Below the pieces are notes generated by a model. The model was not told the origin of the DNA, did not search any database, and worked only from the letters and a program-made list of their open reading frames with translations. Positions 16,183 to 25,266 of a DNA stretch of 64,000 nt are shown here, in pieces. The translations under genes were made by a program, and so were the position numbers. The DNA is from Candidatus Avelusimicrobium pullarium (GTDB lineage: Bacteria; Elusimicrobiota; Elusimicrobia; Elusimicrobiales; Elusimicrobiaceae): NCBI GenBank assembly GCA_944323745.1, contig CALUTQ010000001.1:610863-674862 (forward strand), written 5' to 3'. Positions within the stretch are counted from its first letter, which is position 1; each line of letters opens with the position of its first letter.

Positions 16183-17100
16183 CTAGGCCCGCTTTTGGGT
16201 GGAAAGCGGCTCGGGATGTACGGTAACAAAGGTGCCCGCGCCAAAGCGGTTGCGCAGGGCATCTTCCACCTGTTCGGTAACGGCGTGTACCTGCACAAAG
16301 GGTGTTTCGTCGGCCACATAAATATGCAGTTCAATGGCGGCATTGGGGCCAATGCGGCGCGTTTTGATATCGTGCGGATGCACCACGTGGGGAATTTGGG
16401 CGCACAGTGCGGATATTTCCTGTTCGGCCTGTTGGCCCAAAGAACCGTCGGAAAGTTCCTGCCAAACGCCTTTTAAAATCTGCCAGGAAGCTTCAAAAAT
16501 AAAAAAGCTGACGATAACGGCGGCCAGCGGGTCCAGCACGGTCCACTTGGGGCCCAAAAAATACGCGCCGGAAATACCGGCCAGCGTGCCGATGGACGAC
16601 AGCGCGTCCGAGCGGTGGTGCCAGGCATTGGCCAGCAGGGCTTGGCTGTCTATTTTTTTAGCCGCGCGCACCGTATAGCGGTAAAGCCATTCTTTTACCA
16701 TAATGGAAAGCAGGGCCGCCGCCAAAGCAATAAAGCCCGGGGCCGGCAGAGAGTGTCCCTGTGCTACAGAAGCAATCGTGTTAATGCCGCCTGTCAAAAT
16801 CTTAACGCCCACGGCGGCCAGTGCCAAAGCGATAACGGCCGTGGCCAGCGTTTCAAACCGGCCGTGGCCGTACGCGTGATCCTCATCGGCCGGTTTGGAA
16901 GAAAAACGAAGGCTGACTAAGACCACAATGTCGGTGGCTGTGTCGGAAAGCGAATGCACCGCATCGGCAACCATTGCCGCGCTGCGGCCAAAAATGCCTG
17001 CGGCAAATTTAACTGCCGTCAAAAGCAGGTTAATTATTAAGCCCTGCAGCGTTACGGTGCGGGCTTGTTGTTCACGTTTTGTACAGGTTGAGCACGTCAT
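16183..17100 (-). CDS. Cation diffusion facilitator family transporter
   Basis: 305 residues. Six membrane helices with the two CDF metal-site HxxxD pairs: DAVHSLSD (TM2) and HHRSDALSS (TM5), HAYGHGRFET between TM2 and TM3, and a cytosolic C-terminal dimer domain ending HPEP. Expected to export Zn2+, Mn2+ or Fe2+ by proton antiport; substrate cannot be read by eye. Odd feature: a CxxC pair in the N-terminal MTCSTCTKRE tail. A TAAAAT lies close to the ATG, near-leaderless. Confidence 0.92.
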   Translation of the reverse strand: MTCSTCTKREQQARTVTLQGLIINLLLTAVKFAAGIFGRSAAMVADAVHSLSDTATDIVVLVSLRFSSKPADEDHAYGHGRFETLATAVIALALAAVGVKILTGGINTIASVAQGHSLPAPGFIALAAALLSIMVKEWLYRYTVRAAKKIDSQALLANAWHHRSDALSSIGTLAGISGAYFLGPKWTVLDPLAAVIVSFFIFEASWQILKGVWQELSDGSLGQQAEQEISALCAQIPHVVHPHDIKTRRIGPNAAIELHIYVADETPFVQVHAVTEQVEDALRNRFGAGTFVTVHPEPLSTQKRA

Positions 17101-17132
17101 ATATACTATTTTATCATTTTGGGAAAAGGCGT

Positions 17133-17234
17133 AGGGACCAAAAGACCTATTTTGTATCTGGGTCTTTGGGCCCTTGCCAGTTTGTAGGCAAGATGAAATA
17201 ATGAGGGAGAAGGGAGCTTATGGACAACATAAGC
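17133..17234 (+). promoter_or_regulatory. Structured leader RNA of the 1769-aa protein gene
   Basis: Three consecutive hairpins can form: AGGGACCAAAAGACC (17133-17147) with GGGTCTTTGGGCCCT (17160-17174); CTTGCC (17173-17178) with GGCAAG (17187-17192); GCTTATG (17216-17222) with CATAAGC (17228-17234). The SD GAGAGG follows about 15 bases after the last stem. No known riboswitch consensus recognised; it may be a protein-binding or stability leader. Confidence 0.5.
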
Positions 17235-17265
17235 GTTTTTATTCTGCCGTCTGAGAGGTTGAAAT

Positions 17266-20200
17266 ATGAATGCGAAACTATCGGAAGTGTTCGCGCTATT
17301 TAAACAAATTGTTGCATCTTTTCTTTCTGTTGTTTTGTTAGTTAATATGTCCGTCCCCGCTTTAGCTCAAAGCCTGCCTGACAAATATAAATTTAAAACA
17401 GACGAGTACGAAAAAAAGTTTGAACAGCAATATCGCAAGGCTGTGGAGCGCGCTTTTGTAAGCGAGAGCACCAATACCACCACGCCGGCTATGCTGCAGC
17501 AGAAAAAGTATATTGAAGACTACATACAAGACCCCGTTATCCAGCAGTTGATGGAACTGCACGATGCCTTTTTTCCGCAGGGGCCGGCCCTTTTAAACTC
17601 GGCTGCAGAACAGAAGGACGCCAAGACCGAATTTTTAACCCACTATTATAATGAAATAGACGCGCAGGTGGCGGAAGTTTCCAAGCAGTTAAAAGAAATG
17701 GAGCAAAAACAAAGGGCTTTTATAGAGCAGGAATTAGCCCAAGCCCGCCAGGCCGGTATTTCGGATCGCATTATAGACAACTGGCTGAGAACGGAAAACC
17801 AAAAAATTCAGCAAGCCATTGACGTTACGCAAGCCAAAATAAAATCGTGGCAAGCCCAAGCCGCGCAACAAGCCGAACAGCAATACCAACAGTCCCTGGC
17901 GCTGGCAAAAGAGGAAAGCCAAAAAATCATCGCTTCCAAAATTCGCGAGTTAATGGATATCTATCAAAAATATCCCGCCAAAGCCAAACCGTTTTTATTG
18001 GACATTGCTTTTGCCGTTTTGATGGCCGACGGAAAAAACACCTCTCTGTTTACCGATAAAGAAAAAGATTTATTGCACAAATTGTATTTGCAGGAAGTAC
18101 AAAACGGCGCCAAATGCGCCCAGCAGCGTGACGGCTGTTCGCGTGCGTTGACGGCTGTTTCCGCCTTGGGTGTTTTGGGTGACTCGCTGGAAGATTCCGG
18201 TTCTATTTCCGAGTTTATTGAAGCGCATTGGCAAACCCCCAATGCCGCCTCGGTCTTGCTGGCAGGGGTAGGCTCTTTGCTGGCGATGCAAAACTACGGG
18301 GCCGTACGCGGGCTTTTGGACCGTGCCACCCGCAAAGAGTTAGATATCTCGGCCGATTTGATTTCTTTTAACGGCATTATTAACGGGCTAATCACGATGA
18401 ACGGGCAATATTTGGGCGAGATTTCCAAATGGGCCCAATTCCCCATTCCCGAAGAAGACCAAGCCAAAGCATTAGGCAACAATGCCGCCGGAAACGCGTG
18501 GGAGGAAGTGGCGTATATGCTGGCCGAAGACGGCAGCAAAGAGGCGCTTTCCATTTTGCGCGACTACAGTATTAATATGTGCGTTATCCGCCCGCAAATG
18601 AGCTTTAAACAGGAATTTGATGTTGCCTGCGGGGCCATACAGCCCTTTTTGGTGGGGGCTATTGTAAGCGGCAAAAGCGGCACCTACAGCGGCCTGGCTA
18701 ATATGAATTTGGCGGAAGGATACGTGCTGGAAAACAACCGCAGCCGCTATGTCGGGGCCGATGAAGCCGCCCGCAACCGCCGTTCCAAACAAGATATGGT
18801 GCGCAATATGCAGGCCTTTGCGGAAAAATATAATCATAATGTGCAAGCCGCCATTGTGCACAGCTTATATTCCCGCAATATGGGCGATTTGGATGCGGAA
18901 AACCAGTTGTTTTTGGACAAAAAACTGTTTGCCTTTTTTGATAAAATTACCGACGGACAAAAAACGGTAGACGCTTCCCTGCGTCTGCAGTCTTACGATA
19001 AAGACAGCTACCAGTATAAAGCCAAACAGCGCAGTTACAACCGGGGCAAAGTGTGGCTGAAAGTGGGCACCTTGGCAGACATTGCTTTTCTGGTGTGGTG
19101 TGCCTATGACTTAGTCCGTCTGGGGATGAAAGCCGTTAACTTGGGCCGCGCCGTTTACATTACGACCAAAATGGCCCGCAACGGGGCTACGGCCGCTTCG
19201 CGCGCGTCTGTTCTGTGGAAAATGAAAGCCGCCCGCGCCTTGACCAAAATCAACCGCCGTATCCCGATGCACTTTAAGGAAGGGATGGCCGGCTCGGTGC
19301 GTGATTTGCTGCCGCAGTTTACCAAAGTGGAACCTTTATTAAAAGCCCCCAACGGGGTCAGCCTGGTGCCCGCAACGGAAATTGCCTTAAAGACGGCTCA
19401 ATTTTCGGCCAAGACCGGCACGTTTGCCTGGGAAAGCAAAAACTTGTCTTCCGTGTTGGAATTGCAGCCCAAAATGGTGCGGCCGGTGGAAGACTTGCAA
19501 AAAACGTTGAATCTGGCGGCTGAAAAAGCCAATGTGGCTTTTGCCAGCAGACGCGGGCTGATTCGCAGCATTATCGGCGATCGGGATTTCCGCTACCGCC
19601 ACTATTTGGCCAAAGAAATTCGCCAGCAAGGCTTGAATATTTATAATACGCAGGAACGCGGACGGGTCATAGATTTTGCCGCCCAAATTCGTGCAGACCG
19701 TTCCATCGGCATTCCGCAAAAAGTATACGATTTAAAAGCCACGCCGCTCATCAGCAAAAAAGGCGTAGTGGATCCCACGGCCGTGCGCCGCATTACGGGG
19801 CCGCTGTTGGAAGGCACCACCTCTGCACAGCGTTTGGAAATTAAACAAGCGTTGGAAATGGCACAGGAACAGGCCGGGTTAAATTATACGCACCGCAGCT
19901 TGTGGAACCGTACCAAAAAAATGTTTGTACCCAATAAATCTATTTACAATGATTTGTTGGCTAACGGCTTGATGAGCTTGCGCGAAAATGAAGCGGTGAT
20001 GGCCTCTTTCTCGCCGTTGCAGAAAGAGCAGGTGCTTGCTTCGCTGGCATCGTCTATCCGTTTGAATAAAAACATCAGTATTCCGACTAATATCGCCCAG
20101 TATGCCGGACGGGAATTTAACGCGCCGAAACTTTCCTATAAAACAATGAAAAGCGCCTTGTTTGTGCCGGAAGGAACCGACAAAGTGTTGCCCATTGAAT

Positions 20201-22575
20201 TTCGCGTGGATTTGGGTGTAAAAGGCGTGGAAGCCAACCGCTACCAGCGGGTTATGTTTACGCGCAAAGGCGAATCTTATTTTATGGGAATGTCCGACGG
20301 TATCGGCAAACCGGTGGATTTGAGCCGTTTCAAACTGACGGTGCCTACGTCCAATATGCCGGTGCTGCTGCGCGGCGCAATGGATGCGGGGCTGACTAAA
20401 CCGTTGGAACTGAAACTGAATGTTTATAAGAGTGCACGTGCTTTTAAACAAGCAGCCGAAATCAGCGGCGAAACCAAACTGGCCGGCGTTAAAGTGCGTC
20501 GTCATTGGTTGAGCAATGCCGTGGCCGGTTCGCGCTCGCAACAGAAGGTGTTCTCTCACGAACTGCCCGTCTATTTAAGCGCGTCCAACGGCCAGGAGGT
20601 ATTGGCCCCCGTACGGGTGATGGCCGATACCCGCTTAAAATTGGAAGGCGGACGCTTTGTGCTGGGCACGGATAATACGCTGCGTTTGTATAAAGGCAAC
20701 GAATTAATCAGCAATAAACTGTTCTATTTCAGCTTGCCCAAGCGGGAATTGGGCTCTTTCGTGCAGGTGGCTTCCAAGGGCACCTTGCCGGAAAGTTTGC
20801 GTCTGACGGTAAGCAGCGGACGTAAGAAAATCGTGCCGCTCTACGTATCCACGGGCTTGAGCTTAAGCTCTGCTTCCGTGGGTTTAATTGCCCCGTTGGA
20901 AACCACCTATAAAGACCGCATTACCGATACGGACAAGACGTTGATTTCGTTGGCCTTCCCGTATTTGCCTTCGTTGGCGGCTCCGCTGTTGGCCCCCGTG
21001 GTAATGCGTTTTGGCGCGTTACGTGTGGTGCAGGCGGCTTTGGCTTCCGTTACGGCCGGCTTGGCCTTTACGTGGGCGATGGGTTTCCGCGGCAATTTGG
21101 ACAAAAATAATTTGCCGCCCATTTGGCCGCTGTTTGTTTCCGGCGCGGCAATTGGCGTGTCCTCTGCGTTAAGCCGTTCGGGCCTGAATATTTTGATTGA
21201 TACGATGGGCGGCGGAAAGAGCTTGCTGCAGAGTATGATGTTTAAAAACTTGGGTTCTGTATTTTTGCTGGCACCTTCTTGGGCGTATACGGCCATAAAG
21301 TTGTCGGCGCTGCCTAAAATGACCGGCAAACAACTTTCTAAAGAAGAACTGGAAAAACCTGCTTCGGATTTCTCGTTGGCTTTCCCTGTGTTGACCGGTT
21401 TGACGGCTGTTGTATTGACCTATTTGACGCGTGCGCGCATTTCCCCGTATATCGGGCGTTCTGCGGCCGTACTTAACGGGCAGAAAATGAAATTCTGGCC
21501 GGAAATGGGGCGCTCCGTTAAAACAATGTTTGCACCGGAAGTATGGCCGTTGGCTTCAGCCGCTTTCTTCTTTACCGGTTTTGAAGCGGCTGCTTTCAGC
21601 AAGGCGTCCAGCCAGGCATTCCGTCCCTTCTATCAAAGCCGTGAATTTGTGAAAAACGGCGTTCCGGGCAACCGCGATAATACCGTTGCGGTGCTGACGG
21701 GTGTGTCTGTGGCGGCCTTGCCGTTTACGGCCCGCTTCTTTGCACCGAAGTTGCTTAAATCGTTCTCTAACCCGCTTAAACCGGCCAGCGAGTATAAAAA
21801 GATGTTGGGCTTGTCTTATGCTTTAAATACGGCCGGCGGCTTGATGTTAATGAAATACGGTATGGATCCGGACCCGAAAGCGGCCGAGATGCTGCTGGGC
21901 ATCACGATGATGGGGTTTGGCACGGCTAACGTTACGCAGTCCCTGCAAAAGCTGGCCAATATTAAGGTCGGCTCCGGCCCGACCATCGCCCGTATGGTTA
22001 AAGGCTTGCCGGCTGCACAGGCTGCTCATCGTGCCACCGAACTGAAGAACATTACGATGACGGGTTTCTCTTGGTCCCAATTGGGTTTGGCCGCCGTTCC
22101 GTTGCTGCAAAGCTCTTACGTGGACCGCGAGGTGGCCCAAGGCGTCAGCGACGGCAAAGGCCCCTTGTCCTCTATTTGGATCCCGCTCAGCTCGCTGGCT
22201 TTAAGTATGGCTTTGGTCTCGCGCAGTTTGGGGTTAAACGTTTCCTTGCCTGCTTTGGCGCGCACGTGGGGCGTGTCTAAACTGGCGGTGGACGGGGTAC
22301 CGTCTTTCAGCCCTGTTCCTTCTTGGAATGCCTTTCAGCAGGAACGCCAAGAAGACCGCTATAACCGGATGGACTTTAAAATCAACCGGTATTTGGAACA
22401 CTTAAAAGACATAGAGGAAGCAAAGGCCGAAGAAGCCAAAGCAACGGAAGAAATAAAACAGGAAGTGGAACAAACGTTGACGCAGGTGTTTCCGGATGTG
22501 CCGCTTTCGGAGCTGACAAAGGTGTCCGCCTTATCTAAACCGCAGCTTAAGCCGCTTCCCGTTACAACCAAATAG
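17266..22575 (+). CDS. Giant secreted/membrane protein, unknown function, possible MFS-like C-terminal domain
   Basis: 1769 residues. Signal peptide with cleavage after PALA (residue ~34). Residues ~60-240 are helical and Gln/Glu-rich (coiled coil); ~250-590 helical with a Cys pair (CAQQRDGC); a hydrophobic helix near ~595-625 (TLADIAFLVWCAYDLVRLG); ~640-1190 a mixed region with repeated beta-type segments (e.g. LPIEFRVDLGVKGVE, ELPVYLSASNGQEV); ~1200-1660 about ten to twelve hydrophobic segments, including a loop AAPLLAPVVMRFGALRVVQ that resembles the TM2-TM3 region of major facilitator proteins; the last ~80 residues form a charged coiled coil and a Pro-rich tail. The MFS resemblance is a weak inference. 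Flanked by a structured leader and a strong terminator, so a single-gene transcript. Confidence 0.8.
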   Translation: MNAKLSEVFALFKQIVASFLSVVLLVNMSVPALAQSLPDKYKFKTDEYEKKFEQQYRKAVERAFVSESTNTTTPAMLQQKKYIEDYIQDPVIQQLMELHDAFFPQGPALLNSAAEQKDAKTEFLTHYYNEIDAQVAEVSKQLKEMEQKQRAFIEQELAQARQAGISDRIIDNWLRTENQKIQQAIDVTQAKIKSWQAQAAQQAEQQYQQSLALAKEESQKIIASKIRELMDIYQKYPAKAKPFLLDIAFAVLMADGKNTSLFTDKEKDLLHKLYLQEVQNGAKCAQQRDGCSRALTAVSALGVLGDSLEDSGSISEFIEAHWQTPNAASVLLAGVGSLLAMQNYGAVRGLLDRATRKELDISADLISFNGIINGLITMNGQYLGEISKWAQFPIPEEDQAKALGNNAAGNAWEEVAYMLAEDGSKEALSILRDYSINMCVIRPQMSFKQEFDVACGAIQPFLVGAIVSGKSGTYSGLANMNLAEGYVLENNRSRYVGADEAARNRRSKQDMVRNMQAFAEKYNHNVQAAIVHSLYSRNMGDLDAENQLFLDKKLFAFFDKITDGQKTVDASLRLQSYDKDSYQYKAKQRSYNRGKVWLKVGTLADIAFLVWCAYDLVRLGMKAVNLGRAVYITTKMARNGATAASRASVLWKMKAARALTKINRRIPMHFKEGMAGSVRDLLPQFTKVEPLLKAPNGVSLVPATEIALKTAQFSAKTGTFAWESKNLSSVLELQPKMVRPVEDLQKTLNLAAEKANVAFASRRGLIRSIIGDRDFRYRHYLAKEIRQQGLNIYNTQERGRVIDFAAQIRADRSIGIPQKVYDLKATPLISKKGVVDPTAVRRITGPLLEGTTSAQRLEIKQALEMAQEQAGLNYTHRSLWNRTKKMFVPNKSIYNDLLANGLMSLRENEAVMASFSPLQKEQVLASLASSIRLNKNISIPTNIAQYAGREFNAPKLSYKTMKSALFVPEGTDKVLPIEFRVDLGVKGVEANRYQRVMFTRKGESYFMGMSDGIGKPVDLSRFKLTVPTSNMPVLLRGAMDAGLTKPLELKLNVYKSARAFKQAAEISGETKLAGVKVRRHWLSNAVAGSRSQQKVFSHELPVYLSASNGQEVLAPVRVMADTRLKLEGGRFVLGTDNTLRLYKGNELISNKLFYFSLPKRELGSFVQVASKGTLPESLRLTVSSGRKKIVPLYVSTGLSLSSASVGLIAPLETTYKDRITDTDKTLISLAFPYLPSLAAPLLAPVVMRFGALRVVQAALASVTAGLAFTWAMGFRGNLDKNNLPPIWPLFVSGAAIGVSSALSRSGLNILIDTMGGGKSLLQSMMFKNLGSVFLLAPSWAYTAIKLSALPKMTGKQLSKEELEKPASDFSLAFPVLTGLTAVVLTYLTRARISPYIGRSAAVLNGQKMKFWPEMGRSVKTMFAPEVWPLASAAFFFTGFEAAAFSKASSQAFRPFYQSREFVKNGVPGNRDNTVAVLTGVSVAALPFTARFFAPKLLKSFSNPLKPASEYKKMLGLSYALNTAGGLMLMKYGMDPDPKAAEMLLGITMMGFGTANVTQSLQKLANIKVGSGPTIARMVKGLPAAQAAHRATELKNITMTGFSWSQLGLAAVPLLQSSYVDREVAQGVSDGKGPLSSIWIPLSSLALSMALVSRSLGLNVSLPALARTWGVSKLAVDGVPSFSPVPSWNAFQQERQEDRYNRMDFKINRYLEHLKDIEEAKAEEAKATEEIKQEVEQTLTQVFPDVPLSELTKVSALSKPQLKPLPVTTK

Positions 22576-22583
22576 TTTGCTTT

Positions 22584-22610
22584 AAAGCCCCGCTTCTGCG
22601 GGGCTTTTTT
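22584..22610 (+). terminator. Intrinsic terminator after the giant gene
   Basis: AAAGCCCCGC-ttct-GCGGGGCTTTTTT. Confidence 0.9.
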
Positions 22611-22680
22611 ATGGCCGGATAAGGCAAACTAAATAAATTATTTACAACAAAATAGTTTTTATTTGCTATAAAAGATACAT

Positions 22681-23319
22681 ATGAAATCTTTAAAATTCCA
22701 AGAAACTTTATCCTGCCCCAACGGCTGCGAGCCGTTTGAGGCTGACCATTGGTCGTTTATTAATGCAGCGCAGAACCCCGAATTGAAAGAAGCAGTGCTC
22801 GGCGGGGAATTGAACCTGTTTTGCTGTCCGCAGTGCAATACGTTTTTTCACGGCGATACCGATTTAATTTATTTGGACGAACAAGCCGGTTTGTTGGTAT
22901 TCGTTTTTTCCGCTAAGAATCGTGCCAATAAGGAAGAACTGCTTAAAAAAATGGAGCACGATTACGCCCAACTCAAAGAAACGCTTTTTAAACAGATGAA
23001 TTTAGATTTCGGCCCCATTTGTGTTTTTGGGCTGGAAGAACTGCAGGAGGTGGTGCGTAAAGAACAGCAGCGAACCGATGAGTCGGAAGCGATAGCGGCG
23101 GCCGCTGCTTCGTTGGGGATGAAAGTTGCCAGATTGCATCCCCGCTGGGCACGGGAACACGATTGCCCGTTGTATGTAGCAGCCGGAGGGGATGAAAGCG
23201 CATCCGGTTATGCTTTGGCCGCCCGCAAGGTGCTGGAGTCGGGCCTGCAAAGCCCGCTTTTGGCACATTTTGCCAAAGTGATGGAGGGGGGAGGCGCGCA
23301 AGCGCCCGAGGTGTTATGA
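22681..23319 (+). CDS. CpXC-domain protein (zinc-binding type)
   Basis: 212 residues. N-terminal SCPNGC and LFCCPQCNTFFHGD give two CPxC-type cysteine pairs expected to bind zinc, matching the CpXC family of unknown function; the remainder is helical and acidic. TGCTATAAA lies just before the ATG (near-leaderless). Its stop overlaps the cca start (ATGA), so the two are coupled. Confidence 0.75.
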   Translation: MKSLKFQETLSCPNGCEPFEADHWSFINAAQNPELKEAVLGGELNLFCCPQCNTFFHGDTDLIYLDEQAGLLVFVFSAKNRANKEELLKKMEHDYAQLKETLFKQMNLDFGPICVFGLEELQEVVRKEQQRTDESEAIAAAAASLGMKVARLHPRWAREHDCPLYVAAGGDESASGYALAARKVLESGLQSPLLAHFAKVMEGGGAQAPEVL

Positions 23320-24413
23320 TACCGAGGAAATATAAAGAAATATTAAAAACAATAGGAACATATGCTAGTAAATTAGGACTTAAAGCCTGGGTGGTCGGGG
23401 GGGCCGTTCGGGACTTTTATTTAGGAAAAGACACCAAAGATTTAGACTTGACGTTTGAAGGTTCGCCGGAGTCCGTAGCCGGCTTTTGCGTAAAAAACTG
23501 GGGGGGAAGCAAACATAAATTTTCGCAGTTTAATACCTACCGCGTTACGCTTGAAAACGGCCTGAAGCTGGACTTGGTGCAGGCGCGCAAAGAATATTAT
23601 GCCCGCCCCGGCGTATTGCCGGAAGTGACGCCCTCCACCATTAAAGACGACTTGTTCCGGCGTGATTTTACGGCCAATGCCTGGGCGCTTAGCATTTTGC
23701 CCAAAAATTTCGGCCAATCGTATGATCCGTTTGGCGCGCAAAAAGCTATTGATAAGGGCTTTATTAAAATATTGCACGACAAAAGTTTTGTAGACGACCC
23801 CACCCGCCTTTACCGCGCGGTGCGTTTTGCCGGCCGCTTCGGCTGGAGCATAGAACGCCAAACGGCGCGTTTGATGCAGGACGCCAGCCGCGAAGAATAT
23901 CCGTTGGTGCTCTCGCGCGAGCGGGTACGGCAGGAATTTGTCAAAATTTTGCAGGAAAAAAAATTGCCGGAAGTGTTTGCCCTGCTGCAGCAGTATGATT
24001 TGGCGCGCTTTATCTACCCGGGACTTACTTGGAACAATGCCGTGCTGAAAGGTAAAACAACCGAAGAAAAAATCGGTATTTTTGCCTGTTTGCTGGGGGC
24101 CAGCGGGCCGGAGTTTTTGACGCATTTGCATCTGCCCAAAGAACATATGCACCAGCTGTTGGGTGCCTGGGCCGTGTACGACGGGCAAAAATCGCCCGTT
24201 TGCGCTTTAACCCCGACGCAGGAAAACATTGTGCGTGCCGTTTGCCCGGGGCTTAAACAATGTTCTTTAAAGCCCTGTTTTGTTAAAGGCAAAGACCTGC
24301 GGGAAATGGGCTTAAGCGGGCGCAAAATATCGGCCGCGATGGAGCGGTTCTGCAAATTGCAATGGGCCGGCCGTATCAGCAGTAAAGAGCAAGCCCTGCA
24401 GTTTTTGGAATAA
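23316..24413 (+). CDS. cca: CCA tRNA nucleotidyltransferase (class II, poly(A) polymerase family)
   Basis: 365 residues. Nucleotidyltransferase core WVVGGAVRDFYLGKDTKDLD (GG and DxD), DDLFRRDFTANAWA, the YDPFGAQKAIDKG motif and DDPTRLYRAVRFAGRFGW. Two of the three tRNAs in this window lack an encoded CCA, consistent with a CCA-adding role; a poly(A) polymerase role cannot be excluded from sequence. Translationally coupled to the CpXC gene by a four-base overlap. Confidence 0.9.
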   Translation: MIPRKYKEILKTIGTYASKLGLKAWVVGGAVRDFYLGKDTKDLDLTFEGSPESVAGFCVKNWGGSKHKFSQFNTYRVTLENGLKLDLVQARKEYYARPGVLPEVTPSTIKDDLFRRDFTANAWALSILPKNFGQSYDPFGAQKAIDKGFIKILHDKSFVDDPTRLYRAVRFAGRFGWSIERQTARLMQDASREEYPLVLSRERVRQEFVKILQEKKLPEVFALLQQYDLARFIYPGLTWNNAVLKGKTTEEKIGIFACLLGASGPEFLTHLHLPKEHMHQLLGAWAVYDGQKSPVCALTPTQENIVRAVCPGLKQCSLKPCFVKGKDLREMGLSGRKISAAMERFCKLQWAGRISSKEQALQFLE

Positions 24414-24433
24414 ATTTATCTGTGTTTAAAGAA

Positions 24434-24462
24434 GCGCCGGCTTGTTATAAGCCGGCGTTTTT
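24434..24462 (+). terminator. Intrinsic terminator after cca
   Basis: CGCCGGCTT-gttat-AAGCCGGCGTTTTT. Confidence 0.88.
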
Positions 24463-24503
24463 GTATTGGCAGAGAAAAGAAAAACTTTTATTTCGTTTTT
24501 TTG

Positions 24504-24589
24504 TATAATTTTGACGAAGCGGAGAAAGGTTAACAAATGCCGTAGAAAAACCTTTTTCTGCTCGCAGAAAGGGTTTTATACCCGAGGAG
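24504..24589 (+). promoter_or_regulatory. Promoter and 5' UTR hairpin of the 24.6-kb pilin
   Basis: -10 TATAAT at 24504-24509 gives a ~78-base leader. The leader holds a ~13-bp hairpin (AAAACC(t)TTTTCTG / CAGAAAGGGTTTT, loop CTCG, about 24547-24577), then a strong SD GAGGAG (24584-24589). Unlike the other pilins there is no palindrome and no leaderless start. Confidence 0.55.
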
Positions 24590-24593
24590 ATTA

Positions 24594-25184
24594 ATGATGA
24601 ATAAAAAACAAGGTTTTACCTTGATTGAGCTGCTGGTCGTGGTGCTCATTTTGGGCATCTTGGCCGCTATGGCTCTGCCCGCGTATTTCCGCGCGGTAGA
24701 ACGCTCCAGACTGAGCGAAGTGGAAATCTTGATGGGCAACGTTGTGCAGGCTCAGCAGCGCTATAAATTGCGCCGCGGATCCGGCTATGCCCAGAACTGG
24801 GTTGCCTTGGACGTGGCCCCTGCCGGTGTGGCGGACGGTTCTTCTATGAAGAACGGCTCCACCTTCTGCACCAAAGTAGCCACTGCCGGAAACTCTCCGA
24901 CGACCGGCGGCGCTACCTGCGGCAACGGCTTTGAAGTGCAGCTGATTGGTAACAGCTCCGATGCCGGAAACACCTCCGGCGTGGTGGCTACCCGCGTCAA
25001 CAACGACCAGTTTGGTCAGTATATGTTGGGCCGCTTGTATGATGACGGCAACAACACGGTGTACTGCGATGCGGCAGGCAATGACAATGCGGAAGCGCTT
25101 TGTATTGACTTCCTCAATGCTGACACCTATTCTGCCCCGGCTGCCTGGCCGTCTGCTGGCGGTGGTAGCGGTGATGGTGACTAA
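24594..25184 (+). CDS. Type IV major-pilin-like protein
   Basis: 196 residues. Very short leader MMNKKQG, then FTLIELLVVVLILGILAAM (prepilin cleavage G/F, Glu5), ALPAYFRAVERSRLSEVEILMGNVVQAQQRYKL, a central Gly/Ser/Thr-rich domain with CTK...CGNG and CDAAG...CID cysteines, and a Gly-rich GGGSGDGD tail. The strong SD, dedicated promoter and terminator, and G+C-rich, uniform codon use differ from the four MNKIYQK pilins and suggest a highly expressed major pilin or pseudopilin (inference). Two consecutive ATGs can start it. Confidence 0.9.
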   Translation: MMNKKQGFTLIELLVVVLILGILAAMALPAYFRAVERSRLSEVEILMGNVVQAQQRYKLRRGSGYAQNWVALDVAPAGVADGSSMKNGSTFCTKVATAGNSPTTGGATCGNGFEVQLIGNSSDAGNTSGVVATRVNNDQFGQYMLGRLYDDGNNTVYCDAAGNDNAEALCIDFLNADTYSAPAAWPSAGGGSGDGD

Positions 25185-25218
25185 GACCAAAAGGTTTCGT
25201 TAAGCCTATAAATTTAAC

Positions 25219-25253
25219 AAACCCCGTGTTTCAAAAGAAACACGGGGTTTTTG
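25219..25253 (+). terminator. Intrinsic terminator after the major-pilin-like gene
   Basis: 13-bp stem AACCCCGTGTTTC / GAAACACGGGGTT with T tail; the A flank allows some function on the other strand for the DJ-1 gene. Confidence 0.9.
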
Positions 25254-25266
25254 TTTGTTTTTTTGT

